From the IMG/VR virus record IMGVR_UViG_3300028829_004631, positions 1 to 30,050 of that record: a DNA stretch of 30,050 bases; one strand, given 5' to 3'. The notes under the pieces are model-generated. The model searched no databases and was not told the origin of the DNA. It saw nothing but the letters and a program-made list of their open reading frames with translations. Positions 1-8,171 of the stretch are shown piece after piece. Every line of letters begins with the position of its first letter. Position 1 is the stretch's first letter. The position numbers were made by a program, and so were the translations under genes. This DNA is from a virus.

Positions 1-144
1 AAATGGCAGACGTCAGTTTGAGTTTAAACAAATTGATAGAGAAAATCACTGGTTTGATTGCTTAAACTATGCTCTTGCTATGGGCTACTTTTTTAGAAAA
101 ACTAGATCAAGTAAGAAAAGACCAACTGATTACAAGAAAAAGCC
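1..144. repeat. Terminal direct repeat, left copy (same as 29907-30050)
   Basis: Bases 1-144 are identical to 29907-30050, and the terminase reading frame continues correctly through the join. The simplest reading is a circular assembly whose ends overlap by 144 bp, giving a 29,906-bp genome. It is not necessarily a physical terminal repeat, because the breakpoint lies in the middle of a gene. Confidence 0.97.
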
Positions 145-178
145 ACTTAGCGAAAACCACCAACCCGAAGAAATGTAA
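1..178 (+). CDS. Terminase large subunit, C-terminal end (continues from 28297-30050)
   Basis: This is the 3' end of the gene that begins at 28297; read across the circular join the whole protein is 595 aa. The frame starts with the codon at base 2 and ends at TAA 176-178. The fragment carries the last acidic nuclease motif of GpA-type terminases, seen here as N-H-W-F-D-C followed by LNYALA. A basic tail rich in K and R follows. The stop overlaps the next start by one base (TAATG), so translation is probably coupled. The catalytic ATPase motifs are in the other part of the gene. Confidence 0.93.
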   Translation, partial: NGRRQFEFKQIDRENHWFDCLNYALAMGYFFRKTRSSKKRPTDYKKKPLSENHQPEEM

Positions 179-954
179 TGCCGAGGAGAAAAAAATTCGA
201 AATAGACATTACTGGATTTGGGGAAGTCATTAGCTCTTTAAGTAAATTGTCTGGTGCTGGTTTTAAAAAAACAATTAAGGCAGAAATCGGTCACGTATTG
301 CACGCATCAATTAGAAGAACACCAATTGCAAGCACAGCAAAAATTATTGCCCGAACAATGCCTGAAGGATACAAAGTGCCGAAGCTAAGAGGTGTAGGAA
401 AACGATTAGTTACGCATTACAAAGGTCACATATACCACGCAGGGAAATTGATACGAGCACAAGATGGCGTTAAAGGTGGGTTTTATTATACTCGCCCAAA
501 TAATACGAAATTTCCTGGACAAAAATGGATGAATAAACCTTTGAAAGGTGGAGGATCAACACAAGAATGGGAAGTGTTTCTTGAAGAGCAAAGAAAAAAA
601 GTGTTAGAAAGAAACGCTAAGAAAGGGCTGTCAGCTGGAGTATTTTACGCAATGGCAAAAAAGGGAAAAATAGTATTTCCAAAAACTCCGAAAGGGAATA
701 AATTTATATCATCAAGCGAAGTTCAAAAAATGGCTCGAAGCTTTGTTAATGTTAGTGAAGTCGGACAATCTTATAATTATTCAATTTTACTAGAATCAAA
801 AAAATTAAATGTTGCGAAATACAATCAACTGCAAAACAAGCTTTTATTATCGACAGCCGGAAGAATTAAATATTTTACTAAGAATATGGAAAAAGGCTTC
901 ACAAAAGAAATCCAAAAACTGATGCCTAAAAGATACCCGTTAATTTTTACATGA
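178..954 (+). CDS. Putative HK97-gp10-like neck or minor tail protein
   Basis: A 258-aa basic protein of uncertain identity. The N-terminus (about residues 5-50, containing ITGFGEVISSLSKLSG and then an I-R-R-T-P stretch) resembles the start of HK97-gp10/lambda-Z type proteins that complete the neck or tail terminator. The middle is an unusual Lys- and Gly-rich insertion, so it is longer than the usual 130-190 aa of that family. It overlaps the terminase stop (TAATG) and the next gene (ATGA), which places it firmly in the head operon. In lambda the Z gene lies after FII, not next to the terminase, so the position is shifted if the assignment is right. The function is an inference from weak resemblance; the gene itself is certain. 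Confidence 0.5.
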   Translation: MPRRKKFEIDITGFGEVISSLSKLSGAGFKKTIKAEIGHVLHASIRRTPIASTAKIIARTMPEGYKVPKLRGVGKRLVTHYKGHIYHAGKLIRAQDGVKGGFYYTRPNNTKFPGQKWMNKPLKGGGSTQEWEVFLEEQRKKVLERNAKKGLSAGVFYAMAKKGKIVFPKTPKGNKFISSSEVQKMARSFVNVSEVGQSYNYSILLESKKLNVAKYNQLQNKLLLSTAGRIKYFTKNMEKGFTKEIQKLMPKRYPLIFT

Positions 955-1226
955 GCATTTACAGTTATAAGTCAGATGAAGAAAAGAAAACTTTTCTTGA
1001 AAAACGTATTCAGCGACTAGAGGCGACTTTAGAGCGACTTGAAACTATTGGCATGACTTCAATTTCATCAGCAGGTCAGTCAAAATCTTTTCGAAATCAA
1101 GAGGATATAAGAATGGAACTTGAAAGAGCTTACCGAGAGTATGAAATAATTAATGCTCGCATGAGCGACGATCCTATAAACCCAACATTTAAAGAAATAG
1201 TTGTATGCGACAGAAAACACTACTAG
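951..1226 (+). CDS. gpW-like head-tail joining protein
   Basis: A 91-aa protein with an N-terminal helical segment (residues 10-35, EKRIQRLEATLERLE), a short beta-like stretch (ISSAGQSKSFRNQ) and a second helix (about 52-70). This helix, hairpin, helix layout and the G-x-S-x-x-F-R pattern fit the gpW fold, which plugs the bottom of the portal and accepts the tail connector. Lambda W is 68 aa and also lies just before the portal gene B. Start and stop overlap both neighbours (ATGA with the upstream gene, 22 bp with the portal). The C-terminal 20 residues have no counterpart that I know of. Confidence 0.65.
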   Translation: MSIYSYKSDEEKKTFLEKRIQRLEATLERLETIGMTSISSAGQSKSFRNQEDIRMELERAYREYEIINARMSDDPINPTFKEIVVCDRKHY

Positions 1227-3025
1227 ATCAATACGGAAATAAAGTTGAGTTTGGTTATCAAGCAAGTCGACCATCCTGGCGAAAAAAAAATGATGCACTT
1301 GACCGGTCCTCTATTTTAGAAACTGAAGATAAAGTTTTATCTAAAGGAAATAGATTAGAATTACTTAGCACACTTCGAGATTTAGAAAGAAATAATCCGA
1401 TTTGTCGATCAATAGTTCAAGTTTTCATTTCAAACCTAGGCGCTTGCAATTTCAACTCAACATCGTCAAACGATATTTATAACGAAAAAAGGAACGATCT
1501 TTTCGCGAAATATTTTAAAAATTGCGAAGCAAGCGGGATGGGAATGCAAAAAGTGTTACAGCATATTATTGCAGACTTATTGCTTGCTGGAGAAGTTTTT
1601 ATTTTGTTAACTAAATCCGGATCCTTTCAATTATTGCCAAGTGAGAGAATTGCTTCAAGTTACAACTCGAACGAGCAAAAAACAAACGAAAACGATGGAA
1701 TAGTTTTATCAAAAACAGGCACGCCAATTAGTTATCGAATTGCCGGAATAAAAGACGGAGTAATTGATTTTAATAAAGGTACTTACGTTTCTGCAAATAA
1801 TATTATTCATATATCAAACAATATTAGAATAGGCCAAATGCGAGGCACGCCATTACTAGCAAGCGCTTGTAAAACTTTAGAAGATATTCATTCAGTTCAA
1901 ACAGCATACACTGCTAAAGTAAAAGTCAGCTCAGCGCTTACGGGTTTTATTACAAGCAACCAACCTTATTCTGCGCGATGGGATGGCAACGAATTTGAAG
2001 AAGAACCAGCACGATCAAATTACAAAAAACTTTATTCAGGTTCTTTGCTATTGTTAGAAAATGGAGAATCAGTGCAAACAATACAAGGAGGCGCAGTTGA
2101 TGGCGTTGATAATTTTTTGCTTCACTTAATTTCATTTGCTTGCTCATCAGTTGGAATAACAGTAGAAAACTTGGTCGGATGGTCAAACGCAAGCTTTAGC
2201 AGTTCAAAAGCAACTAGGGAAGTTACAAACCACAGATTTGGACAAGTTCGAGAAAACTTAGAGGATTCTTTTCTTAGAAGATTGTGCCGATGGAGAACCT
2301 ATAAATTTGAATCAACAGAGGAATTAGAACTAAGTGAAGAGCGAACTGAATACAATTTCAACTGGTCGAGATCGCCAACTTTAGACCGAAGGCAAGATGC
2401 TCAAACAGATAAAATTTTGCTTGAAAATAATTTAGCTTCTCATTCAAAAATCTTTGCAAACAACGGGCTAGACTTCAAGGAAGAATTAGATCAAATAGCA
2501 AAGGATCAGCAAATGCTAAATCAGGCATTAAACCCAGAGGTTAAAGTTAATCCTATTGCTGAATCCTTGGGCGGGCTGTCTCCTTTAGTTGCAACGAAAA
2601 TTTTAGACAGCATGACTGAAGACGAAGTTCGAGGATTAGTTGGGTTATCGTCAAAGCCAAAAGATGAGCCATTAACAGAGGAAGAACAAATTGAATTAGA
2701 GCAAGATATAGAATTGCTTAAATTTGAGTCATTTAACGATTACCCGGATTCAGCATCAAATAATGCTAAACGAGCAATTAAATATAAAGAAGAAAATGGA
2801 TCAAAGTGCGGAACTGCTGTAGGCTGGACTCGAGCTAGGCAGTTAGCAGAAAAAAAAAGTATTAGCAGAGAAACGATTGCGCGCATGGCAAGTTTTAAAA
2901 GACATCAGCAACACAAAGACGTTCCATATTCAGAAGGTTGTGGGGGAATTATGTGGGATGCCTGGGGAGGGACGTCTGGAGTTGAGTGGGCAATCAAAAA
3001 ACTAAAAGCAATTGATAAAAAATAA
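1205..3025 (+). CDS. Lambda-type portal protein with an extra C-terminal domain
   Basis: A 606-aa portal, the dodecameric ring through which DNA enters and leaves the head. Residues about 30-440 follow the lambda-B family: a run like LRDLERNNPICRSIVQVFIS, then the N-L-G-A region, a 'DLLLAGEVFILL' strand and a HISNNIRIGQMRGTP segment corresponding to the conserved I-H-x-x-x-x-x-R-x-G-Q-x-R-G of the family. Residues 512-606 form a separate module starting DYPDSASNNA, containing GSKCGTAVGW, ARMASFKRHQ and EGCGGIMWDAWGG, and ending in a Lys-rich helix. I have seen this kind of module on phage head proteins but cannot give it a function. The start overlaps the gpW-like gene by 22 bp. A terminator-like hairpin follows the gene. 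Confidence 0.9.
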   Translation: MRQKTLLDQYGNKVEFGYQASRPSWRKKNDALDRSSILETEDKVLSKGNRLELLSTLRDLERNNPICRSIVQVFISNLGACNFNSTSSNDIYNEKRNDLFAKYFKNCEASGMGMQKVLQHIIADLLLAGEVFILLTKSGSFQLLPSERIASSYNSNEQKTNENDGIVLSKTGTPISYRIAGIKDGVIDFNKGTYVSANNIIHISNNIRIGQMRGTPLLASACKTLEDIHSVQTAYTAKVKVSSALTGFITSNQPYSARWDGNEFEEEPARSNYKKLYSGSLLLLENGESVQTIQGGAVDGVDNFLLHLISFACSSVGITVENLVGWSNASFSSSKATREVTNHRFGQVRENLEDSFLRRLCRWRTYKFESTEELELSEERTEYNFNWSRSPTLDRRQDAQTDKILLENNLASHSKIFANNGLDFKEELDQIAKDQQMLNQALNPEVKVNPIAESLGGLSPLVATKILDSMTEDEVRGLVGLSSKPKDEPLTEEEQIELEQDIELLKFESFNDYPDSASNNAKRAIKYKEENGSKCGTAVGWTRARQLAEKKSISRETIARMASFKRHQQHKDVPYSEGCGGIMWDAWGGTSGVEWAIKKLKAIDKK

Positions 3026-3075
3026 TTTAGCTTGTAAATGAAAACTCAAATCCTATTATAAAGCTTTTTTAGGCA

Positions 3076-3116
3076 CCTCACCATGAAAGCAAGTGCTGTA
3101 GTGGTGGGGTTTTTTT
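3076..3116 (+). terminator. Rho-independent terminator or attenuator between portal and protease genes
   Basis: The arm CCTCACCAT (3076-3084) pairs with GTGGTGGGG (3101-3109) to give nine pairs including two G-U. The 16-base loop contains AGCA and TGCT, and a run of seven T follows (3110-3116). It lies in the 144-bp gap between the portal and protease genes, so it would cut or attenuate the late transcript inside the head operon. No clear promoter was found between it and the next start at 3170. Confidence 0.75.
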
Positions 3117-3169
3117 GTATCTGTTTTTTTTTCTTGCAATCTTTTTAAGAAATTGCCAATCCTTAAAAC

Positions 3170-4078
3170 ATGATAAAGAACTTTCAATTTAAAAATATTT
3201 GTTTAGACGAAAATTCAATTAATCAAGACGAAGGAAAATTAATTGGAGTTAGTCTTATTTCCACACCTGAAGCAAAAGGTCATAATGTTTTGCTCGATGA
3301 AAAATCTATAGAAAGTTTTTACGATGCAGTACAAGGCAAAACCATTAAAGCTTATTATACTCATTCTGCTCAGAATGATGCGTTGGATTCCATTGGGCTT
3401 TGGTCAAATTTTAGAATTGTTAAAGACGAAGAATACACAAAACTACTTGGAGACTTTGAAGCTTTGTCTGCATGGAAAGAAAATAATCCAAAGGATTATG
3501 AAATGCTTTTTGAATTGGCTAAAAAAGCACCTGAAGCCTTTGGCGTTTCAGCAGAATTTGAGTCGCGCGTTATTTATTATAACGAAGATGGCGAAGAAGT
3601 TGAATACGCGCAAGACGAAGAAGTAGAGCAAGAAATTTATGCTCGTGCTGTTAATGTTTCCGCTTTTAGCATTGTCGCTAGCCCTGCTGCTAATCCTACT
3701 GGTTTATTTGCAGAGGAAAAGAAAACGGAAACACTTGCGAAACCTTTGCTTAAACTCCAAGAAAAAAACGACAAATTGGAAATGGAGTTAAGTACAAGTA
3801 ATAAATCTCTTGAGATATATTCTGAAAAGCTAAGCGAATCAGAAGCAAAAATTTTAACACTTGAAACTGAAATAAAAGATTTAGAAAAAAGTATGTCAGA
3901 ATTAAAAAACAAGTTTGCTGACACAATAACATCACTTGGATCTGATCCGGTATTTGTTCAAGAAGTGCAAGCTCCAAAAACATTTGACGAGCAACTTGCT
4001 CAATGCAATTCCTGGCAAGAAAAAAATAATTTAATTAAACAAAACATGAGCCAACTCATGTCAAATTGGAAACGATAA
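3170..4078 (+). CDS. Prohead maturation protease with fused scaffold-like coiled coil
   Basis: A 302-aa protein made of two parts. Residues 1-182 look like a phage prohead protease: ISTPEAKGHN near the start, H65 in YYTHSAQ, S127 in FGVSAEF, and the closing VSAFSIVASPAANPTGLF pattern, which resembles the strand after the catalytic Ser in HK97-type and T4-type prohead proteases. H65 and S127 are my best candidates for catalytic residues. Residues about 188-255 are a long Glu/Lys-rich heptad-like coiled coil typical of a scaffolding (delta) domain, followed by a C-terminal tail. It precedes the capsid gene, as expected for a factor that assembles and then matures the prohead. The start has no Shine-Dalgarno sequence. 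Confidence 0.8.
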   Translation: MIKNFQFKNICLDENSINQDEGKLIGVSLISTPEAKGHNVLLDEKSIESFYDAVQGKTIKAYYTHSAQNDALDSIGLWSNFRIVKDEEYTKLLGDFEALSAWKENNPKDYEMLFELAKKAPEAFGVSAEFESRVIYYNEDGEEVEYAQDEEVEQEIYARAVNVSAFSIVASPAANPTGLFAEEKKTETLAKPLLKLQEKNDKLEMELSTSNKSLEIYSEKLSESEAKILTLETEIKDLEKSMSELKNKFADTITSLGSDPVFVQEVQAPKTFDEQLAQCNSWQEKNNLIKQNMSQLMSNWKR

Positions 4079-4091
4079 ACAAAACACCACA

Positions 4092-4979
4092 ATGGCAAAT
4101 TCAATTACTTCAGAAATAACAATCTCAACAGCAGTTGAGACTCTCGGAAATATGTTGGCTCCTCTTAGTCAATTTACTTTAAATATTACCAACGATGTAG
4201 TTGGCAGACAAGCTAATGTAAAAGTTCCGATTGTGGATACTGATGACGTTGCTCGAGTTTATGATTCGACAAATGGATATACTGCTTCTTCCGATACAGA
4301 TGTTAGCACTGTTACCGTATCACTAAATGAACAGATTAAGCCTTTTCATTTAAACGATAATGACATGAATCAGTCACCTTTGACTATTCAAAATTATGCT
4401 AGGCAAAACGCAAACGAGTTTGGTCGTCATTTAATGGCGTTAGTATATACAGCAGTCCAGGGTGAAGTTGATACTACAGGCACAAAGTTAATAAACGAAA
4501 TATCTAAAGATGCGAGTGCAGTTGATTTAGCTACTATCAAATCGGTTCATGCGAGTTTAGATGCAAACGGAGCTAATCCTAATAGACATCTTTTATTAGG
4601 AGCAGGCGCTAGTAATAACTTGCTTCCAAGTTCAATCGAAACATTTGGAAATTCAGTTTTAGAACAAGGTAGATTTCAGCAATTATTTGGAATGGGCGTA
4701 TCTGTTACTAATGCACATGGCACACTAACATCAGGAGATGTTCATTCAGTTGCCTGTCCATCGGATGCTTTGATTATTGCTAATCGAGTACCTGACACAA
4801 GTGGATCCGCAACATTAGAAGAGTTTACGCCTTTCACAATTGAAGGTTTAGGAATCCAGTGTGCATACAGACGATTTTTTGATGCTGCTAAAGGTATTCA
4901 TTACGGTGCTTTTACTACAATTTTTGGAACTGCTGTAGCAAAACCTGCTCAAATGGTTGCAATAACCGAAGCAACATAA
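4092..4979 (+). CDS. Major capsid protein
   Basis: A 295-aa protein directly after the protease/scaffold gene, the standard place for the major capsid. It begins MANSITSEITISTAVETLG, runs through a beta-rich region (VGRQANVKVPIVDTDDVARV), and has the N-E-F-G-R-H-L-x-A-L helix and the loop-and-strand pattern (PFTIEGLGIQCAYRRFFD) found near the C-terminus of P22/HK97-fold coat proteins of many marine phages. It lacks the N-terminal delta domain of HK97, which agrees with a separate scaffold fused to the protease. The assignment rests on position, length and overall pattern rather than on an active site. Confidence 0.82.
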   Translation: MANSITSEITISTAVETLGNMLAPLSQFTLNITNDVVGRQANVKVPIVDTDDVARVYDSTNGYTASSDTDVSTVTVSLNEQIKPFHLNDNDMNQSPLTIQNYARQNANEFGRHLMALVYTAVQGEVDTTGTKLINEISKDASAVDLATIKSVHASLDANGANPNRHLLLGAGASNNLLPSSIETFGNSVLEQGRFQQLFGMGVSVTNAHGTLTSGDVHSVACPSDALIIANRVPDTSGSATLEEFTPFTIEGLGIQCAYRRFFDAAKGIHYGAFTTIFGTAVAKPAQMVAITEAT

Positions 4980-4983
4980 TCAG

Positions 4984-5673
4984 ATGTCTACAGTCAACAC
5001 AACGGGAATCTTCCCGAGCACAAAGTTTATTTCAACTAATTCATTAGGTGATCTACAAGAAGTAGTTGGTCAAGCTGAAGTGCCAAACATTGATGATACA
5101 CTTGTTCACGACGGAGTAACATATTCAGCAACAGGTGACTCTGGAATTTCGGTAACAATTACCGAAAACGCCTCTGCTGATTCCATTGCTTATAACTCAA
5201 CTTCAAAGATTCTTACAATTGAGTTGCAAAGTGGTGTCTCCTCAAGAACACAAAGCGAGATCGAAGCATTATATAGTGGCGCAGGCATCGATGTTACTGA
5301 TGCAGTACAAATTGCAGTAGCAAGTGGTGCAAGTAACTTATCTTCTACATTAACAGCAGAACCTTTAACAGGTGGTCAAGATTACGTGGCACCAACATCA
5401 GGTGACCTTGAAGCTAGTACAGACTACATCTTAATTAAGCGGGATGACTTATACGATTTGGCAGACAGCGAAAAGAATGATGGCAGAAAATTTATTTGGG
5501 GGATAATAAACAAAGCATCAGATGTCTGGGCAGGATTAGGCGATGCACCTGATAACCTTACCATTTCGAAAACCACACCTTCTTCTGTAGATAGTGGAAC
5601 AGCATTGCAACAGACTTACACTATTAAGGCTAAGTATGCAGTAAGTGGTTTGGACTTGAAGGACGAAGCTTAA
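4984..5673 (+). CDS. Putative capsid decoration or head-fibre protein
   Basis: A 229-aa Ser/Thr/Ala/Gly-rich, acidic protein with only a few charged clusters, starting 4 bp after the capsid gene ends. Residues about 40-125 form a beta-rich module (GVTYSATGDSGISVTITEN, then SKILTIELQSG, then VQIAVASGASNLS), and residues about 143-229 form a second module (DYILIKRDDLYDL, then GRKFIWGIINKASDVW, then TALQQTYTIKAKYAV). The position matches the decoration/FI region of lambda-like genomes. The C-terminal module is of a type I associate with phage structural proteins, but I cannot name it. The function is inferred from position and composition. Confidence 0.5.
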   Translation: MSTVNTTGIFPSTKFISTNSLGDLQEVVGQAEVPNIDDTLVHDGVTYSATGDSGISVTITENASADSIAYNSTSKILTIELQSGVSSRTQSEIEALYSGAGIDVTDAVQIAVASGASNLSSTLTAEPLTGGQDYVAPTSGDLEASTDYILIKRDDLYDLADSEKNDGRKFIWGIINKASDVWAGLGDAPDNLTISKTTPSSVDSGTALQQTYTIKAKYAVSGLDLKDEA

Positions 5674-5688
5674 ACACACACTTTGCCC

Positions 5689-7719
5689 ATGAACTTGGGT
5701 GAAGCCCTTGCACAGATCCTCCTCGCTGAGATTAATACCCTTGGCGAGGATGTTTTGTTTAGAAATAAACAATTTAAAGCACAAGTTAGTACAAGCGATC
5801 AGCTTAAAGCTATGGAAATTGGTGGTTATTTTGAAAATCAATCGCTACAAATTATATTTCCAAAATATACATTGATTAACCTGGCCTCGAGGCCAAGAAT
5901 AAATGAAGTAATCCAGGTACGTGGAAATGCTTTTAGAATACACTCGGTAAGAGTAATGGAATCTGAGCATGGTTACGATTTAACTACTGAGCTTATTCCG
6001 GACTATCCACTAATTGATAATGAAGGCGGGTTAATACCAAATCGACCAAGTGATATAAGTTCAATTATTACTTTAGGTAGACCAAAGGATGTTATAGCTG
6101 AAATTATAACTAAACCAAATAGCGTAAATGATGTGCAAACAGCAAGAGATCCACTTGCTCCAAGCGAAATTAATGCTGAAGCTAAATATATTGATTTATA
6201 TTTAATAGCAGGTCAGTCTAATGCACATGGTCATAGTGCTGTCATAGACCTATCAGAGGCTCAATCAAGCGACATAAGTGTAGGTTTTTATACATCATGG
6301 CACGAAAACACCTCTGACGCCACTACAGAGCAGTATTATACTAACTATAAAAGCTCGATGGTATTAGGAGAAACACGTGGCGAAGGAACATCATCAAGCT
6401 TAGACTCAAGTAACTTTGGAATTGAGTGGGGGTTTGCTAAGAAAATAGAAGAACTAAATACTGAATCAAGCGAAATTGGCATAATTAAATATGCTGTTGG
6501 TGCTAGTTCAATTGATGACTCGGCTTTATCTGATTGGGATTTAAATAAAGATAATGAATGCTGGCAAGGTTTAAAAAATACTTTAGCAAATGCAATAGCT
6601 ACTATTAAAGCAGAGGGTAAAAATGCAAGATGGAAAGGCTTAGTATGGTATCAAGGTGAAAGTAATTCCAACACACCTTCGTGGGAATATAAAGCAAAAT
6701 TAATAGAGCTAATATCAGCAATTGAAACAGAATTAGATATAGCAAGTTTATCTGCTGTATTTTGTGCTCCTGCAAGTGCAACTGGAACCGACCTACAAGT
6801 TAACAATGCTTTTACTAGTTTAGCGCGATCAAAGAACTTTTATAATTATATTAAAATATCTGAGTACCACGACGGAATAAATAACAACGTACACCTGTCT
6901 GCACAAAATATGTACGATGCAGGAATTGCAGTTGGTAATGCAATGGCATTAGCAGTAGCAAGTACTGCCACAGAAGTAGAGTTTTCGCCTGATGTAACGC
7001 AAACAAAGTTGTGGGTTGATGCAGATGACAGCACAATGATAACAGCAGATAGTACGACTAATGTATTAGAAAAAATTGTTTCTAAGTCTGATAATGTTGT
7101 TACCGATTTTTATCCACAAACCAATGACAGCAACCATACTCCGACTGTTATAGTAGAAGCTAATGCTATAGCAAATCGTAACTGCCTAACCTTTTCGGAT
7201 AACAGAGAATTTGTGCAATCTGATGGACAGATTAATATGACCAATAAAGTACAAGATTGGTTTATAGTAGCAAAGCCTAATATAAATCATAATCAGGATT
7301 CGATCTGGGCAACAGAATTAGGCAGAGCAATAACCCTAATTCCTCTAACAGGTAATTTGTTTAAATGGTATTATGGTGGGACCCCTGCTACTGATTCCTT
7401 TGCAACAACAGATCAAAGCGACCAACTTGGTTTATATCAAATAAGATGGCACACATCAGGCGATCACACAAGCACTTGGTTTAATGGCGTGCAAATTAAC
7501 TCACAAAGAGCATTTGGAGCAGATATATCTTTTGTAAAAATACAGCATCAGTTTATGGCTCAGTATGGAACTACACCACTTTACACTAATGATGGTAAGT
7601 TTTGTGAGGCAATTGCAACAACTGAATTAAGTAATCGTAAAAAGATTGAAGGGTATTTAGCTCACAAGTGGGGAATAACTTTGCCTATTAACCATGAGTA
7701 TAGATATTATGCTCCATAG
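5689..7719 (+). CDS. Head-tail connector-like domain fused to SASA/SGNH esterase and lectin-like domain
   Basis: A 676-aa modular protein. Residues 1-105 form a small beta domain (DVLFRNKQFKA, then NEVIQVRGNAFRIHSV) resembling lambda FII-type head-tail attachment proteins, and the gene sits in the FII position. Residues 115-165 are a linker with repeats such as NRPSDI, GRPKDV and PLAPSEI. Residues 168-425 are a carbohydrate O-acetylesterase domain (SASA, SGNH fold): nucleophile S177 in GQSNAHG, the NFGIE helix, GLVWYQGESN (318-326), and H402 in VHLSAQ. Residues about 430-676 are a Con-A/LamG-like lectin domain ending in KKIEGYLAHKWG. I infer deacetylation of capsule or O-antigen sugars. The ATG at 5689 is preferred over an in-frame TTG at 5683. 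The catalytic Asp expected three residues before H402 is Asn. Confidence 0.8.
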   Translation: MNLGEALAQILLAEINTLGEDVLFRNKQFKAQVSTSDQLKAMEIGGYFENQSLQIIFPKYTLINLASRPRINEVIQVRGNAFRIHSVRVMESEHGYDLTTELIPDYPLIDNEGGLIPNRPSDISSIITLGRPKDVIAEIITKPNSVNDVQTARDPLAPSEINAEAKYIDLYLIAGQSNAHGHSAVIDLSEAQSSDISVGFYTSWHENTSDATTEQYYTNYKSSMVLGETRGEGTSSSLDSSNFGIEWGFAKKIEELNTESSEIGIIKYAVGASSIDDSALSDWDLNKDNECWQGLKNTLANAIATIKAEGKNARWKGLVWYQGESNSNTPSWEYKAKLIELISAIETELDIASLSAVFCAPASATGTDLQVNNAFTSLARSKNFYNYIKISEYHDGINNNVHLSAQNMYDAGIAVGNAMALAVASTATEVEFSPDVTQTKLWVDADDSTMITADSTTNVLEKIVSKSDNVVTDFYPQTNDSNHTPTVIVEANAIANRNCLTFSDNREFVQSDGQINMTNKVQDWFIVAKPNINHNQDSIWATELGRAITLIPLTGNLFKWYYGGTPATDSFATTDQSDQLGLYQIRWHTSGDHTSTWFNGVQINSQRAFGADISFVKIQHQFMAQYGTTPLYTNDGKFCEAIATTELSNRKKIEGYLAHKWGITLPINHEYRYYAP

Positions 7720-7721
7720 TT

Positions 7722-8159
7722 ATGAGTAACTTTTTGCAATATGAAAAGAACATTGAAGACTTAATTGTAAGTCATTTTATAGCGAATGGGCTGGATTGTG
7801 TCAGGTCCGTTTCAATTGATAATCTTGGAGCTACAAATTGCCAAATCGTTTTAGAATATCAAGGCGCCTTAGATACACATCGCCAAATGATTGAAACTTT
7901 CCAGGAGTATGACCTTCACCAAGGGAATTTAATTATTCAGCTAACAACTTTCCGGGATAATAAAATAAACCACCATGAGCGAATGGGATTAGTAAGGAAG
8001 TTGATGCTTAACTCAAGTGTTGCATCAAATAAATCGATTTACGAAATATACGATTTAATGCCTGAATCAGTTACATTAGCACAAGACGGAGAAAATAATC
8101 TTGACCAAACTACTTTTTCCTATTCCATTAAATGGAAAGTTGATATTTCAAAAATTTAA
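7722..8159 (+). CDS. Putative tail terminator protein (gpU-like)
   Basis: A 145-aa protein between the connector region and the tail-tube candidate, which is where tail terminators (lambda U type) are found. It contains an alternating strand and helix pattern: VRSVSIDNLGATNCQIVLEYQG, LIIQLTTFRDNKINHHERMG, then a helix, and a closing strand FSYSIKWKVDIS. Such proteins form a hexameric ring that stops tube polymerisation and joins the tail to the head. It starts 2 bp after the preceding stop and has no Shine-Dalgarno sequence. The family assignment is inferred mainly from gene order. Confidence 0.55.
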   Translation: MSNFLQYEKNIEDLIVSHFIANGLDCVRSVSIDNLGATNCQIVLEYQGALDTHRQMIETFQEYDLHQGNLIIQLTTFRDNKINHHERMGLVRKLMLNSSVASNKSIYEIYDLMPESVTLAQDGENNLDQTTFSYSIKWKVDISKI

Positions 8160-8171
8160 AATTTACTTATT

